Shown: positions 7,651-16,100, numbered from the stretch's first letter. The stretch is DNA of 21,920 bases from an uncultured Eubacterium sp. (GCA_900543365.1 UQRG01000010.1:1-21920); one strand, 5' to 3'. The notes: a model not told the origin generated them from the letters alone. Numbers and translations: made by a program.

Positions 7651-8377
7651 AATTAACCTCCATTAATGTTAAACCATTTGGAACTAATGTTTTACCTGCT
7701 CTTGCCCTATCTTTGGAATTAATTATATCTTCAATTTCACAAGGTTTAATTTTTCCTAATCCTACATAAACAAGAGTACCTGCCAAAATTCTCACCATAT
7801 TGTACAAAAAGCCACTGCCACGAACTCTTATACACACAATATTATTATCTTTTTCAACTTCAAGAGAATATATAGTTCTAACAGTTGTTTTTGCTGTTGA
7901 ACCACTAGCACAAAAAGCCTTGAAATCGTGTTCACCAATAAAATATTTACAAGCCTCTCTCATTTTATCCACATCTAACTTATATCTAACAAAATCAGTA
8001 TACTTAATTAATTTAGGATTTTTAAATTCAGCATTTAATATTTTATATTCATAAGTTTTATCAATAACGCTGTATTGAGGATGAAAGTCCTCATCAACTT
8101 TCCTTGCACCAGTCACAACAATATCTTCAGGTAAAAAAGAATTAATAGCATAAGGCAACTTTTCAACAGGAATAGTCATTTTTTCACTAAAAACAACACC
8201 TTGAGCCATAGCGTGAACACCTGTATCAGTTCTTGATGCACCTCTTACTTCAACTTTTTTTCTTAAAAGAGCTGAAAGAGCCTCCTCAACTTTTTGCTGT
8301 ACTGTTACAAAATTCTTTTGAATTTGCCAGCCATAATAACCACTTCCATCATAAGCAACTGTAAGTAAAACTTTCAT
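7640..8377 (-). CDS. truA: tRNA pseudouridine(38-40) synthase, TruA
   Basis: TruA converts uridines 38, 39 and 40 of the tRNA anticodon arm to pseudouridine. The 245-residue protein has the normal length. It carries VAYDGSGYYGWQIQ (7-20) and the active-site segment GASRTDTGVHAMAQ with the catalytic aspartate at D51. Later come the typical VRTIYSLEV and GSGFLYNMVR segments. It begins 3 bases after the ecfT stop, with GGAG about 8 bases before the ATG. truA following ecfA-ecfT is a widespread arrangement in Bacillota. Confidence 0.97.
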   Translation of the reverse strand: MKVLLTVAYDGSGYYGWQIQKNFVTVQQKVEEALSALLRKKVEVRGASRTDTGVHAMAQGVVFSEKMTIPVEKLPYAINSFLPEDIVVTGARKVDEDFHPQYSVIDKTYEYKILNAEFKNPKLIKYTDFVRYKLDVDKMREACKYFIGEHDFKAFCASGSTAKTTVRTIYSLEVEKDNNIVCIRVRGSGFLYNMVRILAGTLVYVGLGKIKPCEIEDIINSKDRARAGKTLVPNGLTLMEVNYGK

Positions 8378-8380
8378 AAA

Positions 8381-9184
8381 TTACGCTCCAAAAAACAACC
8401 TTGACAACACTATAAGTATAGTAGCACCAATAACAACACTATAAGCAATAAAGTCATTTTTACCATACTTAAGCTGTTTCATTTTAGTTCTGTTTACATC
8501 TCCTCTATAACACCTAGCCTCCATAGCCATAGCAAGTTCATCAGCTCGTCTAAAAGCAGACACAAAAAGAGGTACAAGTAAAGGTATCATACTTTTAGCT
8601 TTTGCTACAAGTCCACCAGTATCAAAATCAGCACCTCTTGCCATTTGAGCCTTTTTAATTTTGTCTAGCTCATCAATAAGAGTTGGTATAAATCTTAAAG
8701 CTATTGACATCATCATTGCTATTTCGTGAGCAGGCACACCAATTTTTTTAGTCGGCTTTAAAAGTGCCTCTATACCCTCAGTAAGAGCAATAGGTGATGT
8801 AACAAGAGTTAGAACTGATGAGCCAAGTACTAGCATAACAAGCCTTATACAGAGTTTAGCTGAAATTATTACACCATCCATAGTTATTTTTAAAATTCCA
8901 AATGTAAAAATAACTTTTCCTGTTCTAATAAAAATCATATTAAGAACAACTGTGAAAACAATAATGGTTATAATACTTTTAAGACCTCTAAGCATCATTT
9001 TAAAAGGCACTTGGCAAAGTTTAATCATTAATATTAGAAGCAAAACACAAAATCCATATCCCACAACACCTTTAGCTAAAAATAATGCAGCAATATAAAT
9101 AATCGTAGCCAATATTTTAGTTCTGGCATCAAGTCTGTGTATTACAGAATCAGCAGGATAGTACTGTCCTATTGTCAAATTCAT
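8381..9184 (-). CDS. ecfT: Energy-coupling factor transporter transmembrane protein EcfT
   Basis: EcfT is the membrane scaffold that passes ATP-driven motion from the EcfA ATPases to interchangeable substrate-binding S components in uptake of vitamins and metals. The 267-residue product has several hydrophobic segments (about 25-58, 70-88, 108-128, 155-172, 200-212 and 245-262). It also has the two Ala-Arg-containing coupling motifs of the family, ARG at 182-184 and ARCYRG at 223-228. Its ATG follows the ecfA stop by a single base and lacks a strong SD, so translation is likely coupled to the fused ATPase gene upstream. No S component is encoded in the window, so this is a shared group II module. 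Confidence 0.95.
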   Translation of the reverse strand: MNLTIGQYYPADSVIHRLDARTKILATIIYIAALFLAKGVVGYGFCVLLLILMIKLCQVPFKMMLRGLKSIITIIVFTVVLNMIFIRTGKVIFTFGILKITMDGVIISAKLCIRLVMLVLGSSVLTLVTSPIALTEGIEALLKPTKKIGVPAHEIAMMMSIALRFIPTLIDELDKIKKAQMARGADFDTGGLVAKAKSMIPLLVPLFVSAFRRADELAMAMEARCYRGDVNRTKMKQLKYGKNDFIAYSVVIGATILIVLSRLFFGA

Positions 9185-9185
9185 T

Positions 9186-10937
9186 CTAATTCTTTAATGC
9201 AGAAACAAGTATTTCTGCTGCCTCCTTTACATTATAAATATTAGCTGGCACATTAAGCCCCATTTTTCTAAGCTCCAAAAATAAAAGTGTCATTTGAGGA
9301 GCATTAAGACCTATTTTAGTCAATTCATCTGCCTTACTAAACACATTGTCAACTGTATCATACATTGCAACTTGTCCCTTATTCATAACAAGAATTTTAT
9401 CAGCAATATTAGCAATATCCTCCATTGAATGAGATACAAGTATAATGGTAATGCCTAAATCATTGTGCATTTTTTTAATATTACCAAGTATTTCATCTCT
9501 ACCATAAGGGTCAAGACCAGCCATAGGTTCATCTAAAATAAGTATTTCAGGCTTCATAGCCAACACACTAGCAATAGCAACTCGTCTTTTTTGACCACCA
9601 GATAAATCAAAAGGAGATTTTTTATAAAAACTTTCGTCCATACCCACAAAAGCAAGAGCTTCTTTTATCCTCTTATCAAGTTCATCTCCACTTAATCCAC
9701 AATTTTTAGGACCAAAAGCCACTTCATCGTATATTGTGCTTTCAAATATTTGATGTTCTGGATACTGGAATACAAGACCAATATTCTGTCTTATAAACTT
9801 TAACTTGCTTTTATCTGCATTTATATCTTGCCCTTTAAAATAAATTCCGCCTTCATTAGCCTTAACTAAAGCATTAAGGTGCTGTATAAGTGTAGACTTA
9901 CCAGAACCAGTATGTCCAATAAGTCCAACAAAATCACCTTTATTAATAGTAATATTTACATTTTTAAGAGCAACTTTTTCAAAAGCAGTTTCCTTGCCAT
10001 AAATATGAGTAAGATTTATAACTTCAAGTATAGGCTCAGAAATTTTAACTTGTTCCTGACTTTTTTCATATTTAAAATTATCAACAAAACCTATTTCTTT
10101 AGCTTTATTTAAAAATTCATCAATACTTAAAATGTCATTAGGCATTTTATTATTTTTTTTATTTATTAAATAAGAAAGCTCTGTAATTTGAGGAACATCT
10201 AAATAAAGCTCTCTCATTTTTTCCACATTTTTAAATACTTCTCTAGGAGCACCCTCTATTGCAATTTCACCATCATTAATTACATATATTTTGTCGGCTA
10301 AGGCAGCCTCCTCCATATAATGAGTAATAAGAACAATAGTAATACCCTCTTCATTATTTAACCTAGTTATAGTATCCATTACTTCTTTCCTGCCTAAAGG
10401 GTCAAGCATAGCTGTCGGCTCATCTAAAACAATACATTCAGGCTTCATTGCAAGAATACCAGCAATAGCAACTCTTTGCTTTTGACCACCAGACAAATAA
10501 GCAGGTGCAGACTTTCTGAACTCCTCCATACTTACAGCTTTTAGTGCAATATCTACATTTTTAACAATTTCTTCAGGAGGCATACCAATATTTTCTGGAC
10601 CAAAAGCAACATCTTCTTCAACAACAGTGGCTATAATTTGGTTATCAGGATTTTGAAACACCATACCAACATTTTGTCTTATATCCCATATATTATTTTC
10701 ATTAGAAGCATCAAGTCCACGGACATAAAGTGTACCATCAGTAAGCATATTAAGTCCATTAACAAGTTTAGCAAAAGTTGACTTGCCAGAACCATTATGA
10801 CCTAATACAGAAACAAACTCCCCCTTTTTAACATTAATATCCACTCCTTTGAGAGCCTTAATAACTTCTTTTTTGTTATTTACATCATCAAATTTTGTAT
10901 ATTCATATTTTAAGTCTTTACTTTTAATAAAGTCCAT
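9186..10937 (-). CDS. ecfA: Fused energy-coupling factor ATPase EcfA1-EcfA2
   Basis: Two complete ABC ATPase domains in one 583-residue chain, normally two separate proteins of about 280 residues. Domain 1 has Walker A GHNGSGKST (46-54), Q-loop VFQNPDNQ, signature LSGGQ (148-152), Walker B with DE at 172-173 and switch H206. Domain 2 has Walker A GHTGSGKST (341-349), Q-loop VFQYPEHQ, LSGGQ (445-449), DE at 469-470 and H503. Both look catalytically intact. Domain 2 matches EcfA2 in its QYPEHQ and MAGLDP features. The charged linker is about 255-300. No stop codon or frameshift site separates the domains. The pair would form the ATPase heterodimer under EcfT in the inner face of the membrane. 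It heads the operon ecfA-ecfT-truA-mltG-trmR-trhP. GAGGG lies six bases before the ATG. Confidence 0.96.
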   Translation of the reverse strand: MDFIKSKDLKYEYTKFDDVNNKKEVIKALKGVDINVKKGEFVSVLGHNGSGKSTFAKLVNGLNMLTDGTLYVRGLDASNENNIWDIRQNVGMVFQNPDNQIIATVVEEDVAFGPENIGMPPEEIVKNVDIALKAVSMEEFRKSAPAYLSGGQKQRVAIAGILAMKPECIVLDEPTAMLDPLGRKEVMDTITRLNNEEGITIVLITHYMEEAALADKIYVINDGEIAIEGAPREVFKNVEKMRELYLDVPQITELSYLINKKNNKMPNDILSIDEFLNKAKEIGFVDNFKYEKSQEQVKISEPILEVINLTHIYGKETAFEKVALKNVNITINKGDFVGLIGHTGSGKSTLIQHLNALVKANEGGIYFKGQDINADKSKLKFIRQNIGLVFQYPEHQIFESTIYDEVAFGPKNCGLSGDELDKRIKEALAFVGMDESFYKKSPFDLSGGQKRRVAIASVLAMKPEILILDEPMAGLDPYGRDEILGNIKKMHNDLGITIILVSHSMEDIANIADKILVMNKGQVAMYDTVDNVFSKADELTKIGLNAPQMTLLFLELRKMGLNVPANIYNVKEAAEILVSALKN

Positions 10938-10970
10938 AATTAGCCCTCACATTATATTATAATTCATTTT

Positions 10971-10999
10971 ATTATACACCAATATATAAAATTAATCAA
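10971..10999 (-). promoter_or_regulatory. Predicted promoter of the ecfA-trhP operon
   Basis: On the minus strand TTGATT (10999-10994), 17-base spacer, TATAAT (10976-10971). The leader is short, about 30 bases. It sits between the upstream terminator and ecfA, with no other promoter evident until 4654, so it probably serves all six genes. Confidence 0.75.
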
Positions 11000-11009
11000 G
11001 AATTTACAA

Positions 11010-11047
11010 TAAAAAACGGAGAATTCAACTCTGCGTTTAAATTCTCC
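11010..11047 (-). terminator. Rho-independent terminator after the ABC-DUF1847 operon
   Basis: An 8-bp stem GGAGAATT (11018-11025) with AATTCTCC (11040-11047), 14-base loop, then GTTTTTT on the minus strand. It begins 7 bases after the DUF1847 stop. Confidence 0.8.
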
Positions 11048-11054
11048 TTAATTC

Positions 11055-11708
11055 TTATATATTCCTGTATATACTTCCTTGTGTGTAAAGAGCAACAGCA
11101 GGATTATGACCTGTAACTCTATCTTTAACAATAAGCACTGTTACAGGTGCCTCTGAATATCTTATAAAAAGTGAATCGTGTCCTACACATAGACCAATAA
11201 GTATATTTAAATCTGTTTTTTCTCTGTTTAATATTTTTGCCTGCATAATAGGATTACACATAGACTCATACTTAGCACCCTTTGTAAGTGTGTTTTCTTT
11301 TGGAATACCTATTTCAGACTTTTCAACAGCACCGATTTTACAGCCTACAGCATAGTATTCGATACCATAAGATTTAAGTATTTTAGCAAATATTCCAGCC
11401 TCATTTAATAAACCCACACAAGTTGCAATGCCAACTTTTTTAGCTCCATATCTTTTAATAAACTCAATAGTTTCTTGAACTCTTGTATACTTGCCATAAA
11501 ACTGACTTTCAACTTCAGCACCTATTAATGCAAGTCTATTATTAATTTCATCATTTAAATATAGTTCCTTTGCTTCCTCAAGAAGTTCCCTATCAACATA
11601 TTTAGTAAGACAAAATTCTGGATACTTATTTTCTTCCTTATTCATACAAGCCTTAACCCTGCATTCTGCACAGGTAAGGCATTTATTAAAATTATTTTCT
11701 TTGTTCAA
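11055..11708 (-). CDS. DUF1847 cysteine-rich, probably metal-binding protein
   Basis: A 217-residue cytoplasmic protein that resembles the DUF1847 family, annotated elsewhere as metal-binding but without a known reaction. The N-terminus carries a dense cysteine set, C10, C13, C16, C21 and C33, spaced like a zinc or iron-sulfur site. The rest is a mixed alpha/beta domain with further conserved-looking positions: VGIATCVGLLNEAG, YAVGCKIG, ESMCNP, LIGLCVGHDSLF and KDRVTGHNP. The start is TTG, with GAGGG six bases upstream and 17 bases after the stop of the ABC binding-protein gene, so it is the last gene of that operon. A cysteine-rich protein next to a binding protein with a cysteine-pair tail suggests a shared metal or thiol ligand. 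Family assignment is from memory of its motifs; function is inference. Confidence 0.75.
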   Translation of the reverse strand: MNKENNFNKCLTCAECRVKACMNKEENKYPEFCLTKYVDRELLEEAKELYLNDEINNRLALIGAEVESQFYGKYTRVQETIEFIKRYGAKKVGIATCVGLLNEAGIFAKILKSYGIEYYAVGCKIGAVEKSEIGIPKENTLTKGAKYESMCNPIMQAKILNREKTDLNILIGLCVGHDSLFIRYSEAPVTVLIVKDRVTGHNPAVALYTQGSIYRNI

Positions 11709-11725
11709 TTATATCCCTCTTTTCA

Positions 11726-12856
11726 TTAATTACAGCAATCAGGTATTACATCAGTAGTGGTTTCGCAACATTCACTAGTTGGCTCTATACAGCAATCTTC
11801 TACTGTGTTTACTGAATTATTTAATGCAGTATTAACTGTAAGAATATCTGCATCTGTTAATCCATCAAAATTTAATACAGCATTTTCAATAAATTCGCTA
11901 GAATTTCTATCAGGACTAATAAGACCTATAGCCTGTAAATCAGGGACAGTAGTTTTTAAAGCCTCATAACCACCTTCTAACGCCGGCTTATAGTTATATG
12001 TAGACAATACCTGTGCGTTAAACTGAGCATTTCCTGCCACCCAATTTTTCTCAACTTGAATTTTAGCTGTTTCTTCTTTATTATTTTCAACCCACTGTGA
12101 CGCCTTCATAATAGCCCTTGTAAACTTTTCGGCAACTTCTGGATGATTTTTAGCAACATCACCTGTTACAAAACTTATACAGCAATATTCATTTTTATAT
12201 TCATCATCTTTAGCTGTGTCTATAATTGTTTTTAAATTATAATCTCTTTCAGCTATAGACGCCTTAGGGTCACCTAAAACTATAGCATCTATTGCACCTT
12301 TTTGAAGTGCTTGTGCAAGGTCACTTTCAGAATATACAACAAATTCAACATCACTGTTATCAAGAGATGCATTAAGACCAGCGTGATAAAGGGAGCGCCT
12401 TGTTATAATTGTACCAGCGGCACCAAGTCCTCCTGTACCGACTTTTTTCCCTTTTAAATCAGCAACAGACTTGATGTCTGAGTTTTGAGGAACTAAAAGC
12501 TTTGTACATCCTGTATGTATACCTGCAGTGACTTTAATGTCCAAACCATTTTCTATTGGTTGTAAATATTTACCTAACAAACCAAATCCTGCATCTACCT
12601 GTCCTGAACCTATAGCCTCAGCCATATGTGCCGCATCAGCCTTTACCATTTCAAATTTAAGTCCCTCTGCCTCAAAAAATCCCTTTTCAACACCCATTTG
12701 TATAGGTGCCTCACAAAGAGAATTGTTATATGCTATTTTTAATACAAAGTCATCATCATTTTCTCCTACAGCACTTTTTGTGTTTTCTCCACAACCTGTC
12801 AACAATAATAACGCTGACATCAACAAAGCCGATAATTTAGTAACTGTTTTTTTCAT
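11726..12856 (-). CDS. ABC importer lipoprotein, NitT/TauT type, cysteine-rich tail
   Basis: Extracellular substrate-binding lipoprotein of the nitrate/sulfonate/taurine (SsuA/NMT1-like) class, 376 residues. A lipoprotein signal ends in LLLTGC with the lipidated cysteine at C22. The fold motifs PIQMGVEKGFFEAEGL (51-66), VDAGFG (87-92) and VADLKGKKVGTGGLGAAGT (131-149) are typical. Unusual features are cysteines at C48 (NSLCEAP), C117 (GIHTGCTK) and C225-C226 (EYCCIS), and a short acidic tail (350-376) with three Cys-Cys pairs at 355/356, 363/364 and 374/375. Ordinary SsuA-like proteins lack such a tail. The substrate cannot be read off; sulfonates are the default, a metal- or thiol-containing ligand the alternative. 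AAGGAGG sits 6 bases before the ATG. It lies 10 bases behind the ATPase gene and 17 before the DUF1847 gene. Confidence 0.85.
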   Translation of the reverse strand: MKKTVTKLSALLMSALLLLTGCGENTKSAVGENDDDFVLKIAYNNSLCEAPIQMGVEKGFFEAEGLKFEMVKADAAHMAEAIGSGQVDAGFGLLGKYLQPIENGLDIKVTAGIHTGCTKLLVPQNSDIKSVADLKGKKVGTGGLGAAGTIITRRSLYHAGLNASLDNSDVEFVVYSESDLAQALQKGAIDAIVLGDPKASIAERDYNLKTIIDTAKDDEYKNEYCCISFVTGDVAKNHPEVAEKFTRAIMKASQWVENNKEETAKIQVEKNWVAGNAQFNAQVLSTYNYKPALEGGYEALKTTVPDLQAIGLISPDRNSSEFIENAVLNFDGLTDADILTVNTALNNSVNTVEDCCIEPTSECCETTTDVIPDCCN

Positions 12857-12866
12857 TTTATCCTCC

Positions 12867-13652
12867 TTAAATGTAGTAGCTTGGTTCTTCTTCGTGACCA
12901 GCGAAATTCAGAACCTTTAAAATTTCAGAGCGAAGCCTTAAAAATTCAGGATTGCTTCTTGCCCGTGGTCTTGCTAGTTTAACATCTATTATTTCCTCAA
13001 TTTTGGCAGGTCTTGGACTCATAACAACAACTTTATCCGAAAGATATATTGCCTCATCAACATCGTGTGTAACCATTACAACGGTCATATGTTTTTCTTT
13101 CCATATTTTTAAAATTTCATCTTGCATATTCATTCTTGTAAAAGCATCAAGAGCACCTAATGACTCATCCATTAAAAGTACCTTTGGATGACCTACAAGT
13201 GCTCTCGCTATTGCTACTCTCTGAGCCATACCTCCAGACAACTGATGAGGAAAATTCTTTTCAAATCCTTTTAAGCCTACAAGGTCAATATATTCATTAA
13301 CAAGACCTTTATTTTCCTTGTATATTTTTCTTGCTCTCAAACCAAAAGCAATGTTATCATATACATTTAACCAAGGAAAAAGCGTCGGATTTTGAAACAC
13401 AAGACCTCTATCATAGCTAGCCTCCTCTATCTTATTATCATCTAAAATAATCTGACCTGAATCCGCCTTAATAAGACCTGCTATAAGCCTTAAAAGTGTT
13501 GACTTTCCACAACCTGACGGACCTATAAAGCAAACAAAAGAACCAGCCTTAATATCAAGACTAATATTAGTCAATGCTCTTATCAGTTCTCCATCAACAT
13601 TAAAAAATGTTTTGGTTACATTATTAACATTGATTCTTCCTAAATCTACCAT
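12867..13652 (-). CDS. ABC importer ATPase, SsuB/TauB type
   Basis: Cytoplasmic ATPase of the importer, 261 residues from the chosen start. Walker A GPSGCGKST (44-52), Q-loop VFQNPTLFPW (85-94), signature LSGGMAQR (138-145), Walker B VLLMDESLGALD (158-169) and switch H196 are all present. The usual DEP after Walker B is DES here, a tolerated change. The ATG at 13652 is preferred over one 21 bases upstream because GAAGGGA lies 8 bases before it. With this start the gene overlaps the permease stop by 7 bases (ATGGTAG), typical of coupled translation. The sequence places it with NitT/TauT/Ssu importers; it does not name the substrate. Confidence 0.92.
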   Translation of the reverse strand: MVDLGRINVNNVTKTFFNVDGELIRALTNISLDIKAGSFVCFIGPSGCGKSTLLRLIAGLIKADSGQIILDDNKIEEASYDRGLVFQNPTLFPWLNVYDNIAFGLRARKIYKENKGLVNEYIDLVGLKGFEKNFPHQLSGGMAQRVAIARALVGHPKVLLMDESLGALDAFTRMNMQDEILKIWKEKHMTVVMVTHDVDEAIYLSDKVVVMSPRPAKIEEIIDVKLARPRARSNPEFLRLRSEILKVLNFAGHEEEPSYYI

Positions 13653-14614
13653 TTTATCATTCCCTTCTGCCATATCAAAACTCTGTCCCTAACCTTAAAC
13701 AATAATGTTACAAGAAGTGAAAATACAACTGCAATTACAATTAAACCTCCATATACATTAGCATAACTCATCATTTCTTTTTCCCAGTTCACATACCATC
13801 CAATGCCATATTTAGCACCAACCATTTCTGCTGTCATTAATGTTACAAAAGCAGAACTACTACCATTAAATATGCCTAAAAATATACTTGGCATTGCTGC
13901 TGGTATGCCTACTTTAAATATTTTATAAATAACACTTGCACCAAGTGTTGATGAAACCTCAAACATAGAGTTAGTTATGTTTTTTATACCACTACTTGTC
14001 ATTATATTAACAGGAAACCAGACAGAAAGTCCTATAAGAAAACAGCTTGCTGAAACAGCAGATGGAAAACACACAAGCACAAGAGGAATCCACGCAGTAG
14101 CAGGAATAGGTCCTAAAAACCTTATAATAGGACTTAACCAATAGGAAATTTTTTTATTAAAACCAATACCTACACCTGTTACAATACCAGCCAAAGTACC
14201 ACCTAAAAATCCTATAAATAGCAGTCTTGCCGAATATAGCAGACATTTTAAAATCAAAATTCTATCTTCAACTATTGCTTCTATTACTTTTGAATTAGAA
14301 GGAAAATATATAACAGGTAATAAGGCAAACTTTTCAGTAATTAAATTTATAGTTGCTATTAATATTATTATTCCTGATATAAAGGGGGCTTTTCTTTTAT
14401 ATTTATCAGCAGCTTTTCTGATAAAAGTGCAGTAAAGTGCCATTACAAATGCCAATATAACAACTAAAATATTTATAAACAAATAGTAATCAAATTTTAT
14501 ATTGGACTGAGATTGTTTCGCAGGAATTAAAAAGTCAATAAGTAATGAAATCACACTCCCTATAAACGGTAACCAAATAACCACTTTGTTCACTTCCTTT
14601 TTCATATTATTCAT
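13646..14614 (-). CDS. ABC importer permease, SsuC/TauC type
   Basis: Membrane subunit of the importer. The C-terminal 200 residues are the binding-protein-dependent permease domain, with membrane segments at about 130-150, 172-200, 243-262 and 288-306. The EAA coupling loop (219-249, FEVSSTLGASVIYKIFKVGIPAA) contacts the ATPase. The protein is long for the class (322 against about 260) because of an extra N-terminal region with three hydrophobic segments (about 12-30, 44-64 and 78-100). The start is uncertain: neither ATG (14614 or 14605) has a good SD, while a GTG eleven codons in has GGAAG about 8 bases upstream. No clear promoter lies between this gene and the metY terminator. Confidence 0.85.
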   Translation of the reverse strand: MNNMKKEVNKVVIWLPFIGSVISLLIDFLIPAKQSQSNIKFDYYLFINILVVILAFVMALYCTFIRKAADKYKRKAPFISGIIILIATINLITEKFALLPVIYFPSNSKVIEAIVEDRILILKCLLYSARLLFIGFLGGTLAGIVTGVGIGFNKKISYWLSPIIRFLGPIPATAWIPLVLVCFPSAVSASCFLIGLSVWFPVNIMTSSGIKNITNSMFEVSSTLGASVIYKIFKVGIPAAMPSIFLGIFNGSSSAFVTLMTAEMVGAKYGIGWYVNWEKEMMSYANVYGGLIVIAVVFSLLVTLLFKVRDRVLIWQKGMIKW

Positions 14615-14637
14615 ATTTATTTTATATGATTTATTTG

Positions 14638-14673
14638 TAAAAATTATCCCTCAATCCCTTTCGGCATTGAGGG
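14638..14673 (-). terminator. Hairpin terminator after metY
   Basis: CCCTCAAT (14648-14655) pairs with ATTGAGGG (14666-14673) around a 10-base loop. On the minus strand it is followed by ATAATTTTT, a modest T-run. A longer T-run follows on the plus strand, but no plus-strand gene ends there. It lies between metY and the ABC permease gene, so partial read-through could feed the ABC operon. Confidence 0.75.
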
Positions 14674-14694
14674 TATTATTTTTTTAATATTTCA

Positions 14695-16002
14695 TTACTT
14701 TATTGCCTTAAACGCTTCGTCTAAGTCCTCAATAATATCATCAATGTTTTCAGTACCAATAGAAAGTCTAATAGTGTTAGGCTTAATACCTTGGTCTAAA
14801 AGTTCTTCCTCTGTGCACTGGCTATGTGTAGTTGTTGCTGGGTGAATAACAAGTGACTTAACATCAGCAACATTTGCAAGAAGTGAGAATAACTCAAGGT
14901 TATCAATAAAGTCCTTAGCCTTCTGTGCATCGCCCTTAATTTCAAATGTAAATATAGAACCACCACCATTAGGGAAATACTTAGCATAAAGTCTCTGCTG
15001 TTCTGGGTCATCAGATACAGATGGATGATGAACAGCCTCAACCTGTGGGTGATTATTAAGATACTTAACAACCTTTAAAGCATTAGAAACATGTCTTTCT
15101 ACTCTTAAAGAAAGTGTTTCAAGTCCCTGAAGGAAAATAAATGAATGTATAGGTGAAATTGTTGCACCAGTATCTCTTAATAAAATAGCTCTAATCTTAG
15201 TTACAAAAGCAGCAGGACCTACAGCCTTAGTAAAGCTAATGCCATGGTAACTTGGATTTGGTTCAGTTAAAGAAGCAAACTTTCCAGATGCCTCCCAATC
15301 AAACTTACCACTATCTACAATAACACCACCAATAGTAGTACCGTGTCCACCAATAAATTTAGTTGCAGAATGAACTACAATATCTGCACCATACTCTATA
15401 GGTCTAACTAAATAAGGAGTAGCAAATGTTGAGTCAACAACAAGAGGAATTTTATGCTTGTGCGCAATTTCAGCAATCTTTTCAATATCCACTACATCAG
15501 AGTTAGGATTACCTAAAGTTTCAATATAAACAGCCTTAGTATTATCCTGAATAGCATTTTCTACTTCATTATAGTCAAAAATATTAACAAATGTTGTACT
15601 AATACCATACTGTGGTAAAGTATGAGCCAATAGGTTATATGTACCACCATAAATGTTCTTAGCAGATACAATATGGTCACCATTTTGTGCAAGATTCTGA
15701 ATAGTATAAGAAACAGCAGCAGCACCAGATGCAACAGCAAGTGCAGCTACACCACCTTCAAGAGCAGCTATTCTTCTTTCAAAAACATCTTCAGTAGGAT
15801 TAGTAAGTCTGCCATAAATATTACCAGAATCAGTTAAATTAAATCTAGCTGCAGCGTGATTACTATTTTTAAATACATAAGATGATGTCTGGTAAATAGG
15901 TACAGCTCTAGCATCTGTAACTGGATCCGGACTTTCCTGACCTACATGGAGCTGTAAAGTTTCAAATTTAAAATTTCTTTCGTTTCTAGTTTTTTTACTC
16001 AT
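14695..16002 (-). CDS. metY: O-acetylhomoserine sulfhydrylase, MetY
   Basis: PLP enzyme that makes homocysteine from O-acetylhomoserine and sulfide in methionine synthesis, possibly with some cysteine synthase activity. Its 435 residues fit the MetY branch of the Cys/Met metabolism family and exceed the roughly 380-400 of cystathionine lyases and synthases. It shows GNIYGRLTNPT (60-70), ALAVASGAAAV (87-97), the PLP-contact segment PLVVDSTFATPYL (186-198) and the lysine that binds PLP in HSATKFIGGHGT (K215). GAGGT lies 7 bases before the ATG. The 98-base gap after cysK holds no good hairpin and only a weak promoter candidate, plus a 17-base AT palindrome (16043-16059), so metY may be read from the cysK promoter. 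Confidence 0.93.
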   Translation of the reverse strand: MSKKTRNERNFKFETLQLHVGQESPDPVTDARAVPIYQTSSYVFKNSNHAAARFNLTDSGNIYGRLTNPTEDVFERRIAALEGGVAALAVASGAAAVSYTIQNLAQNGDHIVSAKNIYGGTYNLLAHTLPQYGISTTFVNIFDYNEVENAIQDNTKAVYIETLGNPNSDVVDIEKIAEIAHKHKIPLVVDSTFATPYLVRPIEYGADIVVHSATKFIGGHGTTIGGVIVDSGKFDWEASGKFASLTEPNPSYHGISFTKAVGPAAFVTKIRAILLRDTGATISPIHSFIFLQGLETLSLRVERHVSNALKVVKYLNNHPQVEAVHHPSVSDDPEQQRLYAKYFPNGGGSIFTFEIKGDAQKAKDFIDNLELFSLLANVADVKSLVIHPATTTHSQCTEEELLDQGIKPNTIRLSIGTENIDDIIEDLDEAFKAIK

Positions 16003-16100
16003 TTTTTATACCTCGTTCTTTCTTAAAATATATCGTTTAATTATATAAAATTTTTATATTTTTCATAAAATCAAAATTACTACCACAGCAATATTACAAC

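Noticed and set aside
10040..10180. Frameshift or missed stop/start between the two EcfA domains
   Set aside because: The frame is open throughout, the linker has normal codon use, and both domains are complete in the same frame. Treated as a real fusion.
12528..12920. Plus-strand open frame of 130 codons over the ABC binding-protein gene
   Set aside because: It lies antisense to a well-supported gene, has no SD or promoter, and shows composition mirroring the coding strand.
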